Positions 45,097 to 56,783 are shown, counted from the first letter of the stretch. The stretch: 64,000 nt of DNA from Xanthostigma xanthostigma (GCA_963575645.1 OY754464.1:80388948-80452947); one strand, 5' to 3'. A program made the numbers and translations. Notes: generated by a model from the letters alone, not told the origin.

Positions 45097-45286
45097 CTTT
45101 GATTCTTTGATCGTGTTGTCTGAAGACGATGTGTTGGCTGTCTTCACGACGCCACGTGATTCTAGGAGGCGGATGACCCCGCGCCCTGCAAGTCAGCTTG
45201 ACGGGACTTGACTCGGCGACCATCAGATCCGACGACGACTGTTCGTCTATGATCTCCGGTGGTACCACCACGTCCAGATAGCCAAA
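45097..45286 (-). CDS. DIP/lachesin-like gene: exon for first half of Ig2
   Basis: Internal exon of a lachesin-like, dpr-interacting-protein (DIP) family adhesion protein, an outer-surface neuronal protein that in insects binds Dpr partners. It starts after a CTAG acceptor with phase 0 and ends at AAAG|GTAAG, leaving one base for the next exon. The 63 codons begin FGYLDVVVPPEIIDEQSSSD, the linker from Ig1 into Ig2, then VKLTCRARGHPPPRITWRRE with the first Ig2 cysteine and the conserved tryptophan. Most DIPs have V rather than F before GYLDV. Phase and content join directly to the exon at 7863-7991, 37.1 kb away. Ig1 exons are not seen to the right and presumably lie outside the window. The family is confident; which DIP paralogue is not. 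Confidence 0.9.
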
Positions 45287-45468
45287 CTAGAAAAGAAATA
45301 AGTATTTTTAAAAACGGTTTTGATTTAAATAGCAACAAGAGACAGTGAAAACTGCGTAAAAAAATGTCATAGTTTCGACACGACACCGCAATTATGTTTT
45401 AAAGAACTCTCCCCAAACGCCTTCCCATTATCACTACGCAAAAAAAATTAATAAATAAAAATCAATTT

Positions 45469-45980
45469 TCCATAATATATATAAAGTTTCCGTGTCAAAA
45501 TTTTGGCCGCGCTAATCTCCGAAACTACTGAACCGCTTTACTGAAATTTGGTAAATGTGTCTTGCTCGGTGCAACTTACGCTATCGTATAGTTTTTATTA
45601 AATTGTATAAAATTACGATATTTTGTGAAAATAAACTGTTTTAGTAACATGTAACGACATCTCATAGAATTAACTCAAAGCTATTAGTTCAGAAACTAAC
45701 AAAAAAGACTGTTTTAGTACCAAGTAGCGACATTTGATAGAATTCCCTCAAAGCTATTAGTTCAGTAACAAATCTGGTTGAATTTGCTCAAAGTTATTAG
45801 TTCATAAACAAACAAAAAATACTGTTTTAGCACCAAGTAGCGACATCTGACAGAATTCGCTCAAAACTATTAGTTCAGTAGCAAATCTGGTAGAATTTGT
45901 TCAGACGCCAGGTCGCAAACGAAATACATTTTGCAGATTTATATGTATCGCACCCGGATGAAACCGGGCCGGACCGCTAG
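45469..45980 (+). mobile_element. Non-autonomous Helitron, family 2
   Basis: It starts near TCCATAATATATATAAAGTT, has GCGCTAATCTCCGAAACTAC, three internal repeats with CTCAAAGCTATTAGTTCAG, and ends CACCCGGATGAAACCGGGCC then CCGCTAG|T. Confidence 0.75.
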
Positions 45981-46069
45981 TAATTCTATAAAAAAAGTCC
46001 GATGCATCATAAAATGTCAATGTTTAATAGGTAATCACAAATCCGGGCGAAGCCGGACCGTGCCTCTAG
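45981..46069 (+). mobile_element. Helitron 3' end
   Basis: The hairpin ATCCGGGCGAAGCCGGACCG is followed by TGCCTCTAG|T directly after another Helitron's end. The 5' end is uncertain. Confidence 0.45.
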
Positions 46070-46089
46070 TGTTATATAAAATAATAATT

Positions 46090-46371
46090 CTTCAAATAAA
46101 TAAAATTATCGACCAATTTTTTCTCAGACCAATATACTGACAAAAAATAATAAAATTACAAATCAATGTAACACAAGATGACGTTTCTATCCGGAGTTGG
46201 AAATATCAGAAATAACTAAAAAATATAATATAATATATTTTTTAGATATTTCTGATATTTCCAAATCCGGATCGAAACGTCATCTTGTGTTATATTGATT
46301 AATAATTGTATTATTTTTTGTCAATATATTGGTCTGAGAAAAAATTTGTCGACAATTTTATTTATTTGAAG
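46090..46371. repeat. 282-bp fold-back
   Basis: The arms CTTCAAATAAATAAAATTAT and ATTTTATTTATTTGAAG, with inner CAAGATGACGTTTCTATCCG inverted, have their centre near 46228. AATTTTATTTATTTGAAG also occurs near 31474. Confidence 0.8.
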
Positions 46372-46920
46372 ATTTCTATTCAGACGTTAATCAAAGATTT
46401 AAAATAATAATTGTATTTCCAGTGGATAATTTGCACATCGATTTATCGTACTCTAACCTAACTTCTCTTTACGTCTTTAGGGTAGTGCAATTAGAAGTTG
46501 GCTTTATTTCGGACACGTTCTGTCGACCTTATCTCATTTCTGTAAGGAAAAAACATTAAAACATTGGCCGGTCAAACATTTTACAGACGATTATTAGCCA
46601 CAATAAAGATAAGAGTGATATTTAGGTACGTGTAGAAGATTCGACTAGGGGATTTTATTTCTATAACAAAACTATTATCTTTGAGTGGAGCCTGGGGACT
46701 GGACGCAGGGAGCTTTTATGGATACTCGCGAGTGTGTCTTGTTCCACGGTTTTAGGACGTGCGATAGAGAGACGATACGAACCGAGTTCCTCTGTAATGG
46801 AAGCCGACATATAAATAAAATTAGAAGGGTCGTGGACTTTAACAAATATGATACAAAAGCGCGGTAAATGCCGCCAGATACGTAAAATAACGTCTGGGTA
46901 CAGCTTGACTGAGTTAACCT

Positions 46921-47070
46921 ATAGGCTGTATGCGCAAAGCCTACTAGCGCCGCTAGTGGGTGATAGAGAATTATTGAACTCACTTTTTATGGAAATCGCG
47001 ACATGTTGCTATGGTGATAAGTAAACAATTTTAGCCATTATGTGTCAAAAAAAAAATGTAATAAGGAAAA
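46921..47070. repeat. Dispersed repeat, copy 2 of 2
   Basis: Same block as 4509-4665 (AGAATTATTGAACTCACTTT, GTGTCAAAAAAAAAATGTAA). A Helitron is inserted right after it. Confidence 0.6.
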
Positions 47071-47078
47071 CTTTTTGA

Positions 47079-47699
47079 TCTATACTAATATAATATAAAG
47101 CTGAAGAGTTTGTTTGTTTGTTTGTTTGAACGCGCTAATCTCAGGAACTACTGGTTCAAATTGAAAAAAAAATTTTTTGTTGGATAGCCCATTTATCGAG
47201 GAAGGCTATAGGCTATATAATATTACGCTACGACCATTAGGAGCGGAGCTTTAATGAAAAATGTTGCAAAATGTATCTCAAAAATAAGCTTCTATATTCA
47301 TGTGAAATGCACTAACCAGATATACTCATATTAGCGTTGTGAGAACACTACCTCAGGTGGTTCAATCGGTAGAGCATGCGACTATCAATATCAGGGTCGT
47401 AGGTTCGAGCCCCATGTTGGGCGAATATATTTTTATTTTTTTTTATTTTCTACATTGCTTTCTTCTAAGGCTTACATTTAAATTTATTTTAATTTTATTT
47501 AATTAATTTAAAAAAATTATTAGTTAAAAAAGTTTAATAACTGCTTTTTATCGACAAAAACTTTTGAACGGTAACTCCGATCATCATGAAATTTGGACAC
47601 AACATTCATCTCGGTAAACTAAGATGAATGTGCGTTCTCATGTTCCTCCCTTCCCCATTCGTTCTTTTACACCCGGGTGAAACCGGACGGGACCGCTAG
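47079..47699 (+). mobile_element. Lep1-like Helitron carrying a full tRNA-Lys-like module
   Basis: TCTATACTAATATAATATAA to hairpin ACACCCGGGTGAAACCGGAC and CCGCTAG, between A and T. At 621 bp it is longer than the 361-bp form by the tRNA-containing block (about 47283-47555). Confidence 0.88.
47351..47423 (+). other. tRNA-Lys-derived pseudogene in a Helitron
   Basis: TTCAATCGGTAGAGCATGCG, CAGGGTCGTAGGTTCGAGCC and CCATGTTGGGCG follow insect tRNA-Lys. The acceptor 5' side is eroded and the anticodon position reads ATC in place of CTT. Confidence 0.75.
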
Positions 47700-48535
47700 T
47701 ATACCATAAAATTCAGATTGTAAACCATTATATAAATAGCATAACATAAAAGGTACGTGAGAATTATTTAATTATCAATTGTGACGTACAATATATAAAT
47801 AATTAATTAATTTGTTTACGCAGGCTGTTCTGATTTTCATCTCGTATCTACGCCTTCTTTAGAAAAGCTATGCCAGGAAGGCAAAGTCGTAGGCAGTGGG
47901 GGTGTTTTGGGGGTTCAAACCCATCCCGAAATGCCTTAGCCAACCCACCGTTTTATACACATACCAGAGATAAGGGTTCACATACTTACTGAAATATTTT
48001 CGACTCTTTTTTTGGATCTGTGATACGATAATTGGATTTCTCGTTCTTCGGAACGAGCAAAATCGAAATGTAATGCATTCTTAATAAATTAATTAAATCA
48101 TTAAACTCTTTCGTCGAAATCTAAGACGGCTGCCTTTTAATTTTTGTATTTATGTATTATAATATACATTTATGTGTGCTTATTTTAAAATAAAGTTGTT
48201 ACTTATTGTCTCTGGTTCAGAGCTCGACTCCCCCCGAAGTGAATTCCAGGCTATGGCCTTGCAGGAAGGCACATAGACACTTGACTTCTGTTGTTAACAT
48301 TTAGACAAAAGATTCTCATTTTAAACATGTTTAATTGTACGAGCGCTACTAGGCCACCGAAACACCGTCATAGGTAGACAGGCCAGGGTAGTGGTGAAGC
48401 CAGTATAACGTGCAATGCGTTAAGCCTTTAAGCGGCCACAGAGGGTCATTAGATGGACCGCACATACAGACCATACCCATACACAAACGTTCTTAAAGTG
48501 CCCTACATGCTCGATAACATATTATAAAGGGTGTA
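47700..48535. other. Unassigned sequence
   Basis: GGGGGTTCAAACCCATCCCG near 47908 resembles text found in insect transposons. No coding or terminal structure was resolved. Confidence 0.3.
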
Positions 48536-49031
48536 GATTTTTTCGAAGTTGTACTTCTTTACGCACGCTTGACTTGGGGAGTAAGCTGGTGAATGCCTGA
48601 CGAGAGATTTACGGAAGTGTGATCGGGCGAGTGGCGCCATCAGGTGGCCGAAAATATAAGCAGTACTAACAAGAGAATGACACATACTTTACTTGTCACT
48701 GGCGCTATCGGGTGACAGAAAAAAGTTTTGTAAACCTACTTTAAATAATATTCCATAAAGATTTACGCTTAAAATCCAACGAGAGCTAAGTAATTGCAAT
48801 GTATTACTTTTGTTTTCATTATCTTTATGTTTATATTTCTTTCTTCTTACATTAGACTGTTCATTTCGTTCTTATAAATTAATATTTTGTTCAATACATT
48901 AAATATTCTACGTTTAAAGTAAATAAAAACGTAAAATCATTTTAAAGTTCATATTTTGTGAATTTTCGGGCGAATAATAACAAATTATGGCAGGAAGAAG
49001 TTTTACTTCAGTCGTGTGGTCTAAAGCACAC
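48536..49031. mobile_element. GAAGTAAAACTTC repeat family, copy 2
   Basis: It has GAAGTTGTACTTCTTTACGC at the left and GTTTTACTTCAGTCGTGTGG at the right, sharing GCTTGACTTGGGGAGTAAGC with copy 1. Confidence 0.6.
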
Positions 49032-49452
49032 TCAATTTTTCTTTTTTTTTAAGTTGTACTTCTTTTAGCGCGTTATGAAAAAATGATGAGAATTTTTAAT
49101 ATGAGCACGCGCACGTACTATTGTAACGTCAAAATTAACAGCATGAAGTTGTTCGCAGAAAAAGGCTGGGCATGAACAACGAAACTAAGATTTATGAAAA
49201 GCGACAGTTTAATTTAAATTTTTTCTGTTCTTTATCGATTCAGAGATATTATTCTTAAAAAAAATGTTATGACTAAAAAATGAAATTTATATAATTAATG
49301 ACTTATTACTTGGTTTATTATTCTCACATTAGCTGCGTACACATACAATGTGTCCAAAAAGTATGGAATCACCTGAATAAAAACCAAACTGACAGTTGTG
49401 TGGAAAACCTCTGAACCACGTGAATCAATTTTTGTTAAAAGCTGTCTTTTAA

Positions 49453-50153
49453 GGAGGTTGAGCCGTTTTACGAAGATAATGAAAAAAAATCTGAAATAAA
49501 GTTTTTTTAATAGATTTTTTATGACAAAATTTTCTGTAAAAAATCCAAAATCATTAGGAGATTTATAAAGTCAAAAATTAAAAAAAACTTTTACATGCAG
49601 TCTTATGGAAAATATGTCAACCTAGCATGCAAACGGTACATTTTAATTTTTTGCAAATAACCAAATAATGTCAGCAATTCCGAAAACTAACTATGTAAAG
49701 CATCGATGTCTTACGCATATTTTAATATTTTTTCCAATTTAATTAGGAGACTTTTAATCAATAAAAAAATTATTAAACCTTAGCACTTTTCAATTATGGA
49801 CTTTTATTCTTGACAATTTTAACAAATTTAACTAAATTTTCAACTTTTTAATGATTTAATTTTAATTTTTATTACTTCTAATTTCTTTTTTTAATTATTT
49901 ACTACAAAAAATACAGATATTTACATAAATTTATTATATCTAACCTAACTTTGTACAAAAAATTCAAAAGTTAGTCCATTAAGTAAAATACTGCAATAGT
50001 TAATAAGATTAAAAAAAAAAAAATTATTTATGCCTTTATGACAATAATTTATTGGTATCATCGACTTATATCCTTTTGTAAAAATTTATTATGGAAAAGT
50101 TCCCATTTAGAATTCGACTTACTTTTGATTGGGACTGTAACGCATCAACCTCC
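49453..50153 (-). mobile_element. TTAA-flanked GGAGGTTGA MITE (copy 2, uninterrupted)
   Basis: It is flanked by TTAA on both sides and collinear in inverse with 19368-20467 minus the nested elements. Confidence 0.8.
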
Positions 50154-50897
50154 TTAATGTTATTAAATTGTATTTTTATGACTTTTAAGAAGTTATGATG
50201 CCATTAATAATTGCTTTAAATGACACTCACTCAATTTTTCTATTGTTTTTGATAGATCTTGGAATCTTCTACATGATTGTGCCAAAGTTTTGGGTATCTT
50301 ACATTAAAAAATTTCAATGTAAAATGCGATGGAATGAAAGAAAAAAAATAGTTCTTATAAAAAAAGTATATAATAGACGGCTGTGCTAGTTAATAATAAA
50401 TTTTTATCACTGAACTAACACGTTGCTAAAATAAAATAAAAATCTGCACAAGTGCCGCCTTTCGTGACTAATCGAGGTACTGCTCTCAGGCGCATTAATT
50501 ATCCTACTTCGAATTTCGACGGAGTTAAAAAAATTGACACCCTGTATACAAGTATATAACGTGCCCCGTAAGTCGTATTTTGTCGACTTTATTGTGCGGA
50601 GGTGCGTCATATCTTCTTTTGAAACTTCATATTTGTACAGAATTGTTCCAAACTAACTTTCCACTGTAAATTGATTCTACTTAAAAATTTTGACATAATG
50701 TAGGTATAAAAGCGGCAGTGGGTTCATCGGTCAATGGCGCTAGATGTCGTGACTTTGATGCTGCACATAGCGAACGGGGGTAGCTTAATGTGATTGTTAA
50801 GAGCTTTATAATTTGCGTTCTCTTTATACTTCTATGGTAATGTATCTGATTTCTTTTACTGAAATAACTTTCACTCTTCTTATAAAATAATATAGAA

Positions 50898-51375
50898 TCT
50901 ATACTAATACATAAAGCTGAAGAGTTTGTTTGTTTGTTTGTTTGAACGCGCTAATCTCAGGAACTACTGGTTCAAATGGAAAAATTTTTTTTTGTTGGAT
51001 AGCCCATTTATCGAGGAAGGCTATAGGCTATATAAAATCAGGCTACGACCATTAGGAACGGAGCATTAATGAAAAATGTTGCAAAATGTATCTCAAAAAT
51101 AAGCTTCTATTCAGGTGAAATGCACTAACTAAATATACTCATATTAGCGTTGCCAGAATACAACACCGGCTAGCTCAATCGGTAGAGCACACGACTGGCA
51201 ATACCAGGATCATGGGTTCGAGCCCTACGTTGGGCGAATACATTTTTTTTTTATTTTCTACATTGCTTTCTTCTAAGGCTTACATTTAAATTTATTTTAA
51301 TTTTATTCAATTAATTAAAAAAAAATTATTAGTTAAAAAAAAGTATAAATACTGCTTTTTATCGACAAAAAATTT
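50898..51375 (+). mobile_element. Lep1-like Helitron with tRNA-Lys-like module, 3' end lost
   Basis: TCTATACTAATACATAAAGC, the family body, then the same cargo block as 47079. It breaks at ATCGACAAAAAATTTTGTCC into the fold-back family of 11362. Confidence 0.85.
51164..51236 (+). other. tRNA-Lys-derived pseudogene in a Helitron, 73 nt
   Basis: CACCGGCTAGCTCAATCGGT, AGAGCACACGACTGGCAATA, GGGTTCGAGCCCTACGTTGG then GCG. The length equals tRNA-Lys and boxes A and B are intact. The anticodon position reads GGC, so it would be misread if functional. Confidence 0.75.
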
Positions 51376-51475
51376 TGTCCGATAATCATTTTAGGTGCTC
51401 TTAGAATTGTTGAAACTCAAACAGCATACAGGATGGGTCAATATGGTTGTGCATTTAATTAAAAATGTTCCCATG
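51375..51475. mobile_element. Deletion derivative of the 11362 fold-back
   Basis: CCGATAATCATTTTAGGTGC to CATACAGGATGGGTCAA, then a jump to GTTGTGCATTTAATTAAAAA. The middle and one arm are gone. Confidence 0.65.
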
Positions 51476-52292
51476 TATTGCACACTTAAGTGACCACACT
51501 GTATATAGATAATCCCTATAGGTTATAATGTATACATTTTTTTGGAATCTATTCATCAATCCTTTGCATTTAATAATACCACAGACATGTATAATCAATT
51601 TTTGGCGTTCATCATATTGAATTTTCCGTGACGTTATATATCTAGGTTCACTCTCCAGTCCACAGCGAATCAAACGACACCTCATTTTTCCAAATCCGTG
51701 TGTCCCTTAACACTGCTGGCAGTGAGTTTCAGTTTTGTATAAACCTTTTCTGTGGCAATATTATTACAATGTCAATAAACCTGTGGACAGCTTGCCAAAG
51801 CATGGTACGCGTATGTACATAGTTCAGGCTTACACACGGAGAGTGAGAGAGAGTTCAGAAGTGGGATACGACGGGAGGTACTCTGACCGCATTGAGCAAT
51901 AACACTTAAACATTTGCAATTTTGTGCCCGAATTTAAGTGCGTCGTTTTACGTATAATAAGGGAAAACGTTCGTAGAGTCGTCAAGGCTTTTAACGGTCG
52001 GGACACAACCGGGAGTGCGGGCGGGGGACAAGGGGAGAGAGTGGAGACTGATGGGCTCGGTGTGAATTGTCAACTATTTAATTATAACTTCATATATTGT
52101 ATAACCGTGAGCGAGTTTAAGGGGAACAGGGAAAATGACATTATGAAGGATTGGCACAATGTGTATTGCGCGATTAAAACATGGAACTCTTATAAACGGA
52201 ATGGAGAACGAGCTGCTCAAACTGTAGTCAACATTACGCTTTCCAAACACTTACAACATTTATTAGACTCTTGTCGGATAAATGTAAACTAT

Positions 52293-52644
52293 ATGCGGTC
52301 CCGCCCGGTTTCACCCGGGTGCAAAAGAAGGAATGGGGGGAGGAAGATGAGTACGCACATTCATCTTAGTTTACCGAGATGAATGTTGTGTCCAAATTTC
52401 ATGATGATCGAAGTTACCGTTCAAAAGTTTTTGTCGGACGGACAAATTTTGAGTTACATTTTGCAACATTTTTCATTGATGCTCCGCTCCTATTGGTTAT
52501 AGCATGATATTATACAGCTTATAGCTTTCCTAGATAAATAGGCAATCCAACAAAAAAAATTGTTCAATTCAAGTCAGTAGTTCCTGAGATTAGCGCGAAC
52601 AACCAAACAAACAAACTCGTCAGCTTTATATTTATTAGTATAGA
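52293..52644 (-). mobile_element. Short Lep1-like Helitron, 3' CTAG degraded
   Basis: On the minus strand from TCTATACTAATAAATATAAA (52644) to CACCCGGGTGAAACCGGGCG and CCGCATA where CTAG is expected. Confidence 0.8.
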
Positions 52645-52679
52645 AGTATAGATAAGCTACAAATAGGGTTGCCAGGGAT

Positions 52680-53281
52680 TTATAAAGTTAAAAATTAAAA
52701 AAAAAAACTTTTACATGTAGTCTTATGGAAAATTTGTCAACCTAGCATGCAAACGGTAAATTTTAATTTTTTGCAAATAACCAAATCATGTCAGCAGTTC
52801 CGAAAACTAACTATGTAAAGCATCGATGTCTTACGCATATTTTAATATTTTTTCCAATTTAATTAGGAGACTTTTAATCAATAAAAAATATTATTAAACT
52901 TAGCACTTTTCGATTATGGACTTTTATTCTTGACAGTTTTAACAATTTTAACTGAATTTTTAACTTTTTAATGATTTAATTTCAATTTTTATTACTTCTT
53001 ATTTCTTTTTTAAATTATTTACTGCAAAAAATATGTAAAATACAGATATTTACATAAATTTATTTTTTGTAACCTAACTTTGTACAAAAAATTCAAAAGT
53101 TAGTCCATTAAGTAAAATACTGAAATAATTAATTAATAAGTATTAAAAAAAAATATTTATGCCTTTATGACAATAATTTATTGGTTCATCGACTTATAAC
53201 CTTTTGTAAAAATTTATTGTGGAAAAGTTCCCATTTAGAATTCGACTTACGTTTGATTGGGACTGTAACGCATCAACCTCC
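52680..53281 (-). mobile_element. GGAGGTTGA MITE (copy 3, one end lost)
   Basis: It matches copy 2 from TTTATAAAGTTAAAAATTAA to CATCAACCTCCTTAA. The terminus on the left is missing. Confidence 0.75.
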
Positions 53282-54037
53282 TTAATTTAAGCTAGACTAT
53301 AGACGTTCTCTAACTTATCAGCGTATATAATATATGTTTTGATAACTCAAAGAATGGGCAATTATGTCTGATTTGAACTATTATTTTTCAAGCATCATCA
53401 GTACTAATTGATATCGCTCGAGGGCAGCACCGGCGCTAAGACAGAAGAGAGTCGGCGGCTACACAAGATTGCTATAATTACCGTTGTGTACTTACATAAT
53501 TAAACAGTGTTGTACTAATAAAGTACCGCTAACGATTGCACTGTCATCTCATTGATGTTATGTAATCGGCCACCATCATCCGCATGCGGTGTTGCCAAGT
53601 TGTGCTAATGTACGCGCGATCTGCTACAAGCCCGAATTAAAAACAATACATTTGCATTGCAACAGCTGCATGGTTCATTATATTAAATGGCAGACTTGCT
53701 GCTCAAACAATTGGCGAAATTAATGTGTGAAAATTTATTGAGGTTTCATAACGAATACAGCAACGGACTGAAAAACAATACTTTTTTAAAGTATGTAATC
53801 AACTAGTCCAGGGGTGGCAAACCTCCCTACACCTACTATTGCCAAGACGTGCCGACAAGCAACCAAAGACATCTAGTTGTCAAAAAAATGAATCAAACAT
53901 AGATAAAAATAATAATTTTAATAAAATACATTGAGCACCATGAAACTTTTTCATATTTGTTATTTGGTGCTAGTTGAACAATACTAATAACGAAGACAAC
54001 TTATCTCAACGAAGAGAATATGATCCTTGGTTGATTA

Positions 54038-54479
54038 TGATGTTTGGATGAAGAAATTCTTCGTAGCATAGGATCAGAAAAGAAGCAATACTATGGTAGA
54101 AATTGCATTTATTGTGCTGACGTTTCGACAGTTATTTTTTTCATCTTTTGAAGCTCCGAAGATAATAAAAATAATTGTCGAAACGTCAGCATAATTCAAC
54201 AATTATTTTTGTCGTCTTCGGAGCTCAAAAGATGACAAAAATAATTGTCGAAACGTCAGCATAATTCGACAATTATTTTTGTCATCTTCGGAGCTCAAAA
54301 GATGACAAAAATGATTGTCGAAACGTCAGCATAATTTGACAATTATTTTTGCCGTCTTCGGAGCTCAAAAGATGACAAAAATAATTGTCGAAACGTCAGC
54401 ATAATAAATGCATTTTCTACCATAGTATTGCTTCTTTTCTGAATCTATGCTACGAAGAATTTCTTCATCCAAACATCAT
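54038..54479. mobile_element. Fold-back element with 70-bp hairpin tandem repeats
   Basis: The outer arms ATGATGTTTGGATGAAGAAA and TTTCTTCATCCAAACATCAT enclose tandem units with AAACGTCAGC at 54181, 54251, 54321 and 54391 (period 70). Each unit is itself a hairpin: GACAATTATTTTTGTCATCT and AGATGACAAAAATAATTGTC. The layout recalls Drosophila Foldback elements. Confidence 0.85.
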
Positions 54480-54672
54480 ACTAAATTTAACCAAATCGTT
54501 GAATTAATGCCTACCACTAATGTGAATTATTTGCATTTTTTGTGCAATTATATGCAGAGACATGATGATTTGTAAATAATGTGCTTCAAAATGACAAAAA
54601 ATAAGTTAAAATTCAGGAGTTAAAGCGAAATGGCGGAACAGACATACAAACAGAAAGACACACTACCTATAT

Positions 54673-55526
54673 CAGGGGTCGGCAACCTGCGGCTCTTTTG
54701 ATGTAAAGTCGTGGGTGGGGAGCCGCATGCGGCTCTTTTGATGTAAAGTTGCGGCTCTCCAGTTTCATACGCAAAAAATAATTATTTTATTATATAAACC
54801 CTTAAAAAAAATTCAATCGATCCATAATAGGTCATATGCATGAGACTCAAAATTGGTTTAAATTTTTATTTCGAAATATATTTTAGTTCCTGATTCTATC
54901 GTAATGGATATTTTATTAATCTAATCACTGAAAAAAATACAAATAATAAAAAAGAAATGTAGAAAATATGCGCTATTTTCGAATTTTCAAAACGCAGCGT
55001 GACGTCAGAGTATATATCAACAACAGTTTCCATGACGACTGTGTCGTCTCACAGTAAGATTATGTCAGTATTCAGAGAAAACAACAAATAAACTTCATTT
55101 AGAACATTAACAATTTGACATCAAGGTTGACATGCATCATATATCATGACGTCACATAAGCCCGCCAACATGGCCGATTGTTTAAACTGTCTAATTTTGA
55201 ATGTGAAATTTAATTTTTTTTTTCTTATGATAATATTACATTTTTAAATGATTAGCAATTTTTTTTCGTATTATGGTTGACTAAATAATCTATTAAAAAT
55301 ATAAAAAAAAATACATGCATATGACCTATTGAGTACCATGTCTATCTCTCAGCCATTTCCACTCGCGTCTCACTCGCACCGCCCCTGTAGCGACGTGTCG
55401 TCCTCGGATATATATATATTATACCTATATAAGCAAATACTATAATACTGAAACGAAAATGTTTAGTGGGAAATTTTATAAATTGTAACTTTTGCCTCTT
55501 CCGTCTCAAAAGGTTGCCGACCCCTG
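54673..55526. mobile_element. hAT-type non-autonomous element
   Basis: CAGGGGTCGGCAACCTGCGG and AAAAGGTTGCCGACCCCTG. The flanking 8-mers share CTATA. GCGGCTCTTTTGATGTAAAG is tandemly repeated inside near the left end. Chance frames only. Confidence 0.75.
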
Positions 55527-55930
55527 CACTATACCCTTCTTTTACATTTTTATTATTTATTAATGAGTAATGATCGCGTTTTGACACTGGCGTACTCATT
55601 GTTCTGCGTTTAATGCACCGATTAACGTTAAAATAAAGGGAACTAGGAGTCGTGTTGAGGAAACTTGGTGTACTTATCCTCAAATGAGTATTTACGCGCT
55701 AGAAACAAAAACGACAATAACGGGTCCCCACTGTACTATCGGTGTACGAAGTGTAGTTTGAAGTGCAAATAGTGTGGTGTAAAATTACACTACGTACACT
55801 GTACAGTGTGGGTCAAAACGAGCTTACTGTGAGGTTAACCTGTTTGATTTCAATCGTCATACTGACTAGTCACTATGTCAAATATCTTCATTTGATTAGC
55901 ATTGGTTTTAAGTTTTATACCAAACTTACG

Positions 55931-56459
55931 ACTCGGCCCGGCTTTGCCCGAATTTGTAGATAGCCATCGTTTTTCGTCGACTTGCCTTGCAAAATTGGTC
56001 TCCACGAAAAGTGCTTTTATTTTAACGCGATAATATATAAGTGTAACATCCCGAGTGCCCCCACTCCGCGAGACAGCATGGCGTGATGGGAAGAAATCCG
56101 TTAGCCGGCATCAGTAGCGAGGCAGTAGCCCGTTAGCCAACATCAGTGATTGCGTGTAGTACCTACTGAGCATATGATATCAATAATCAAGGTGCTAAAT
56201 AAAAATTATCGTTAATTTCATCATCAAAGAAATAGTTTATTTTGAAAAGTGGAAAGCCTTTTATTTGTATTGTTTAACGAGATTAAATAATAATTTATTA
56301 ATATCGAGTCTCGTGTTTATTTGTAACGAACCCTGAGACGTTGCAAAATCCTATGTTCATCCTGAAGGTTCATTCTAAATATTTGTGAAAACATTTTTGA
56401 AATCGGATGAGTAGTTTCATCCAAACTTAAAAACTTTACCTCTTTATAATATTAGCATG
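55931..56459 (-). mobile_element. Lep1-type Helitron remnant
   Basis: The minus-strand 5' part ATTATAAAGAGGTAAAGTTT and GAAACTACTCATCCGATTTC is typical of Lep1. The 3' hairpin-like CGGGCAAAGCCGGGCCGAG is near 55931. The interior is partly unrelated. Confidence 0.55.
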
Positions 56460-56783
56460 CTACATTGCTCATATTTAATTGCTCAAAATCATTGTTAAAT
56501 ATGAAGATATTTAAGACAGAACTTGAAAATGTCGTTTAAAAATCAAATTATAATATTTTAAAATTGGTGTAAAAGTTCCATAAGTTACCATTTTTTTCAA
56601 AATAATATTACCGTAATTTTTTATTACTTCCAGCTACGTCAGAAGGTATTCAAGTTTTGGTTTTTGAAAGCAACATCCCGTATATTTAACGGGCACATGG
56701 ATTAACCGCCATTTTTTCTTCCAACCAAACTGGAACGCAACGGCGGATCATTAATTTTTTTTTAATTTCCCGTGTTAGAATTA

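Noticed and set aside
50195-50389. 64-codon frame with a hydrophobic stretch, MMPLIIALNDTHSIFLLFLI
   Set aside because: It lies just outside a MITE in AT-rich sequence, with no splice or family support; hydrophobicity is expected from T-rich codons.
51924-52382. 152-codon plus-strand frame
   Set aside because: Its last 30 codons lie inside an inverted Helitron 3' end, the composition is erratic and no domain is recognisable.
53809-53840. hAT-like left end CAGGGGTGGCAAACCTCC
   Set aside because: No matching right end or duplication was found nearby, so no element is claimed.
55342-55683. 113-codon minus frame
   Set aside because: It crosses the terminus of a hAT-type element at 55526, and no domain is visible.
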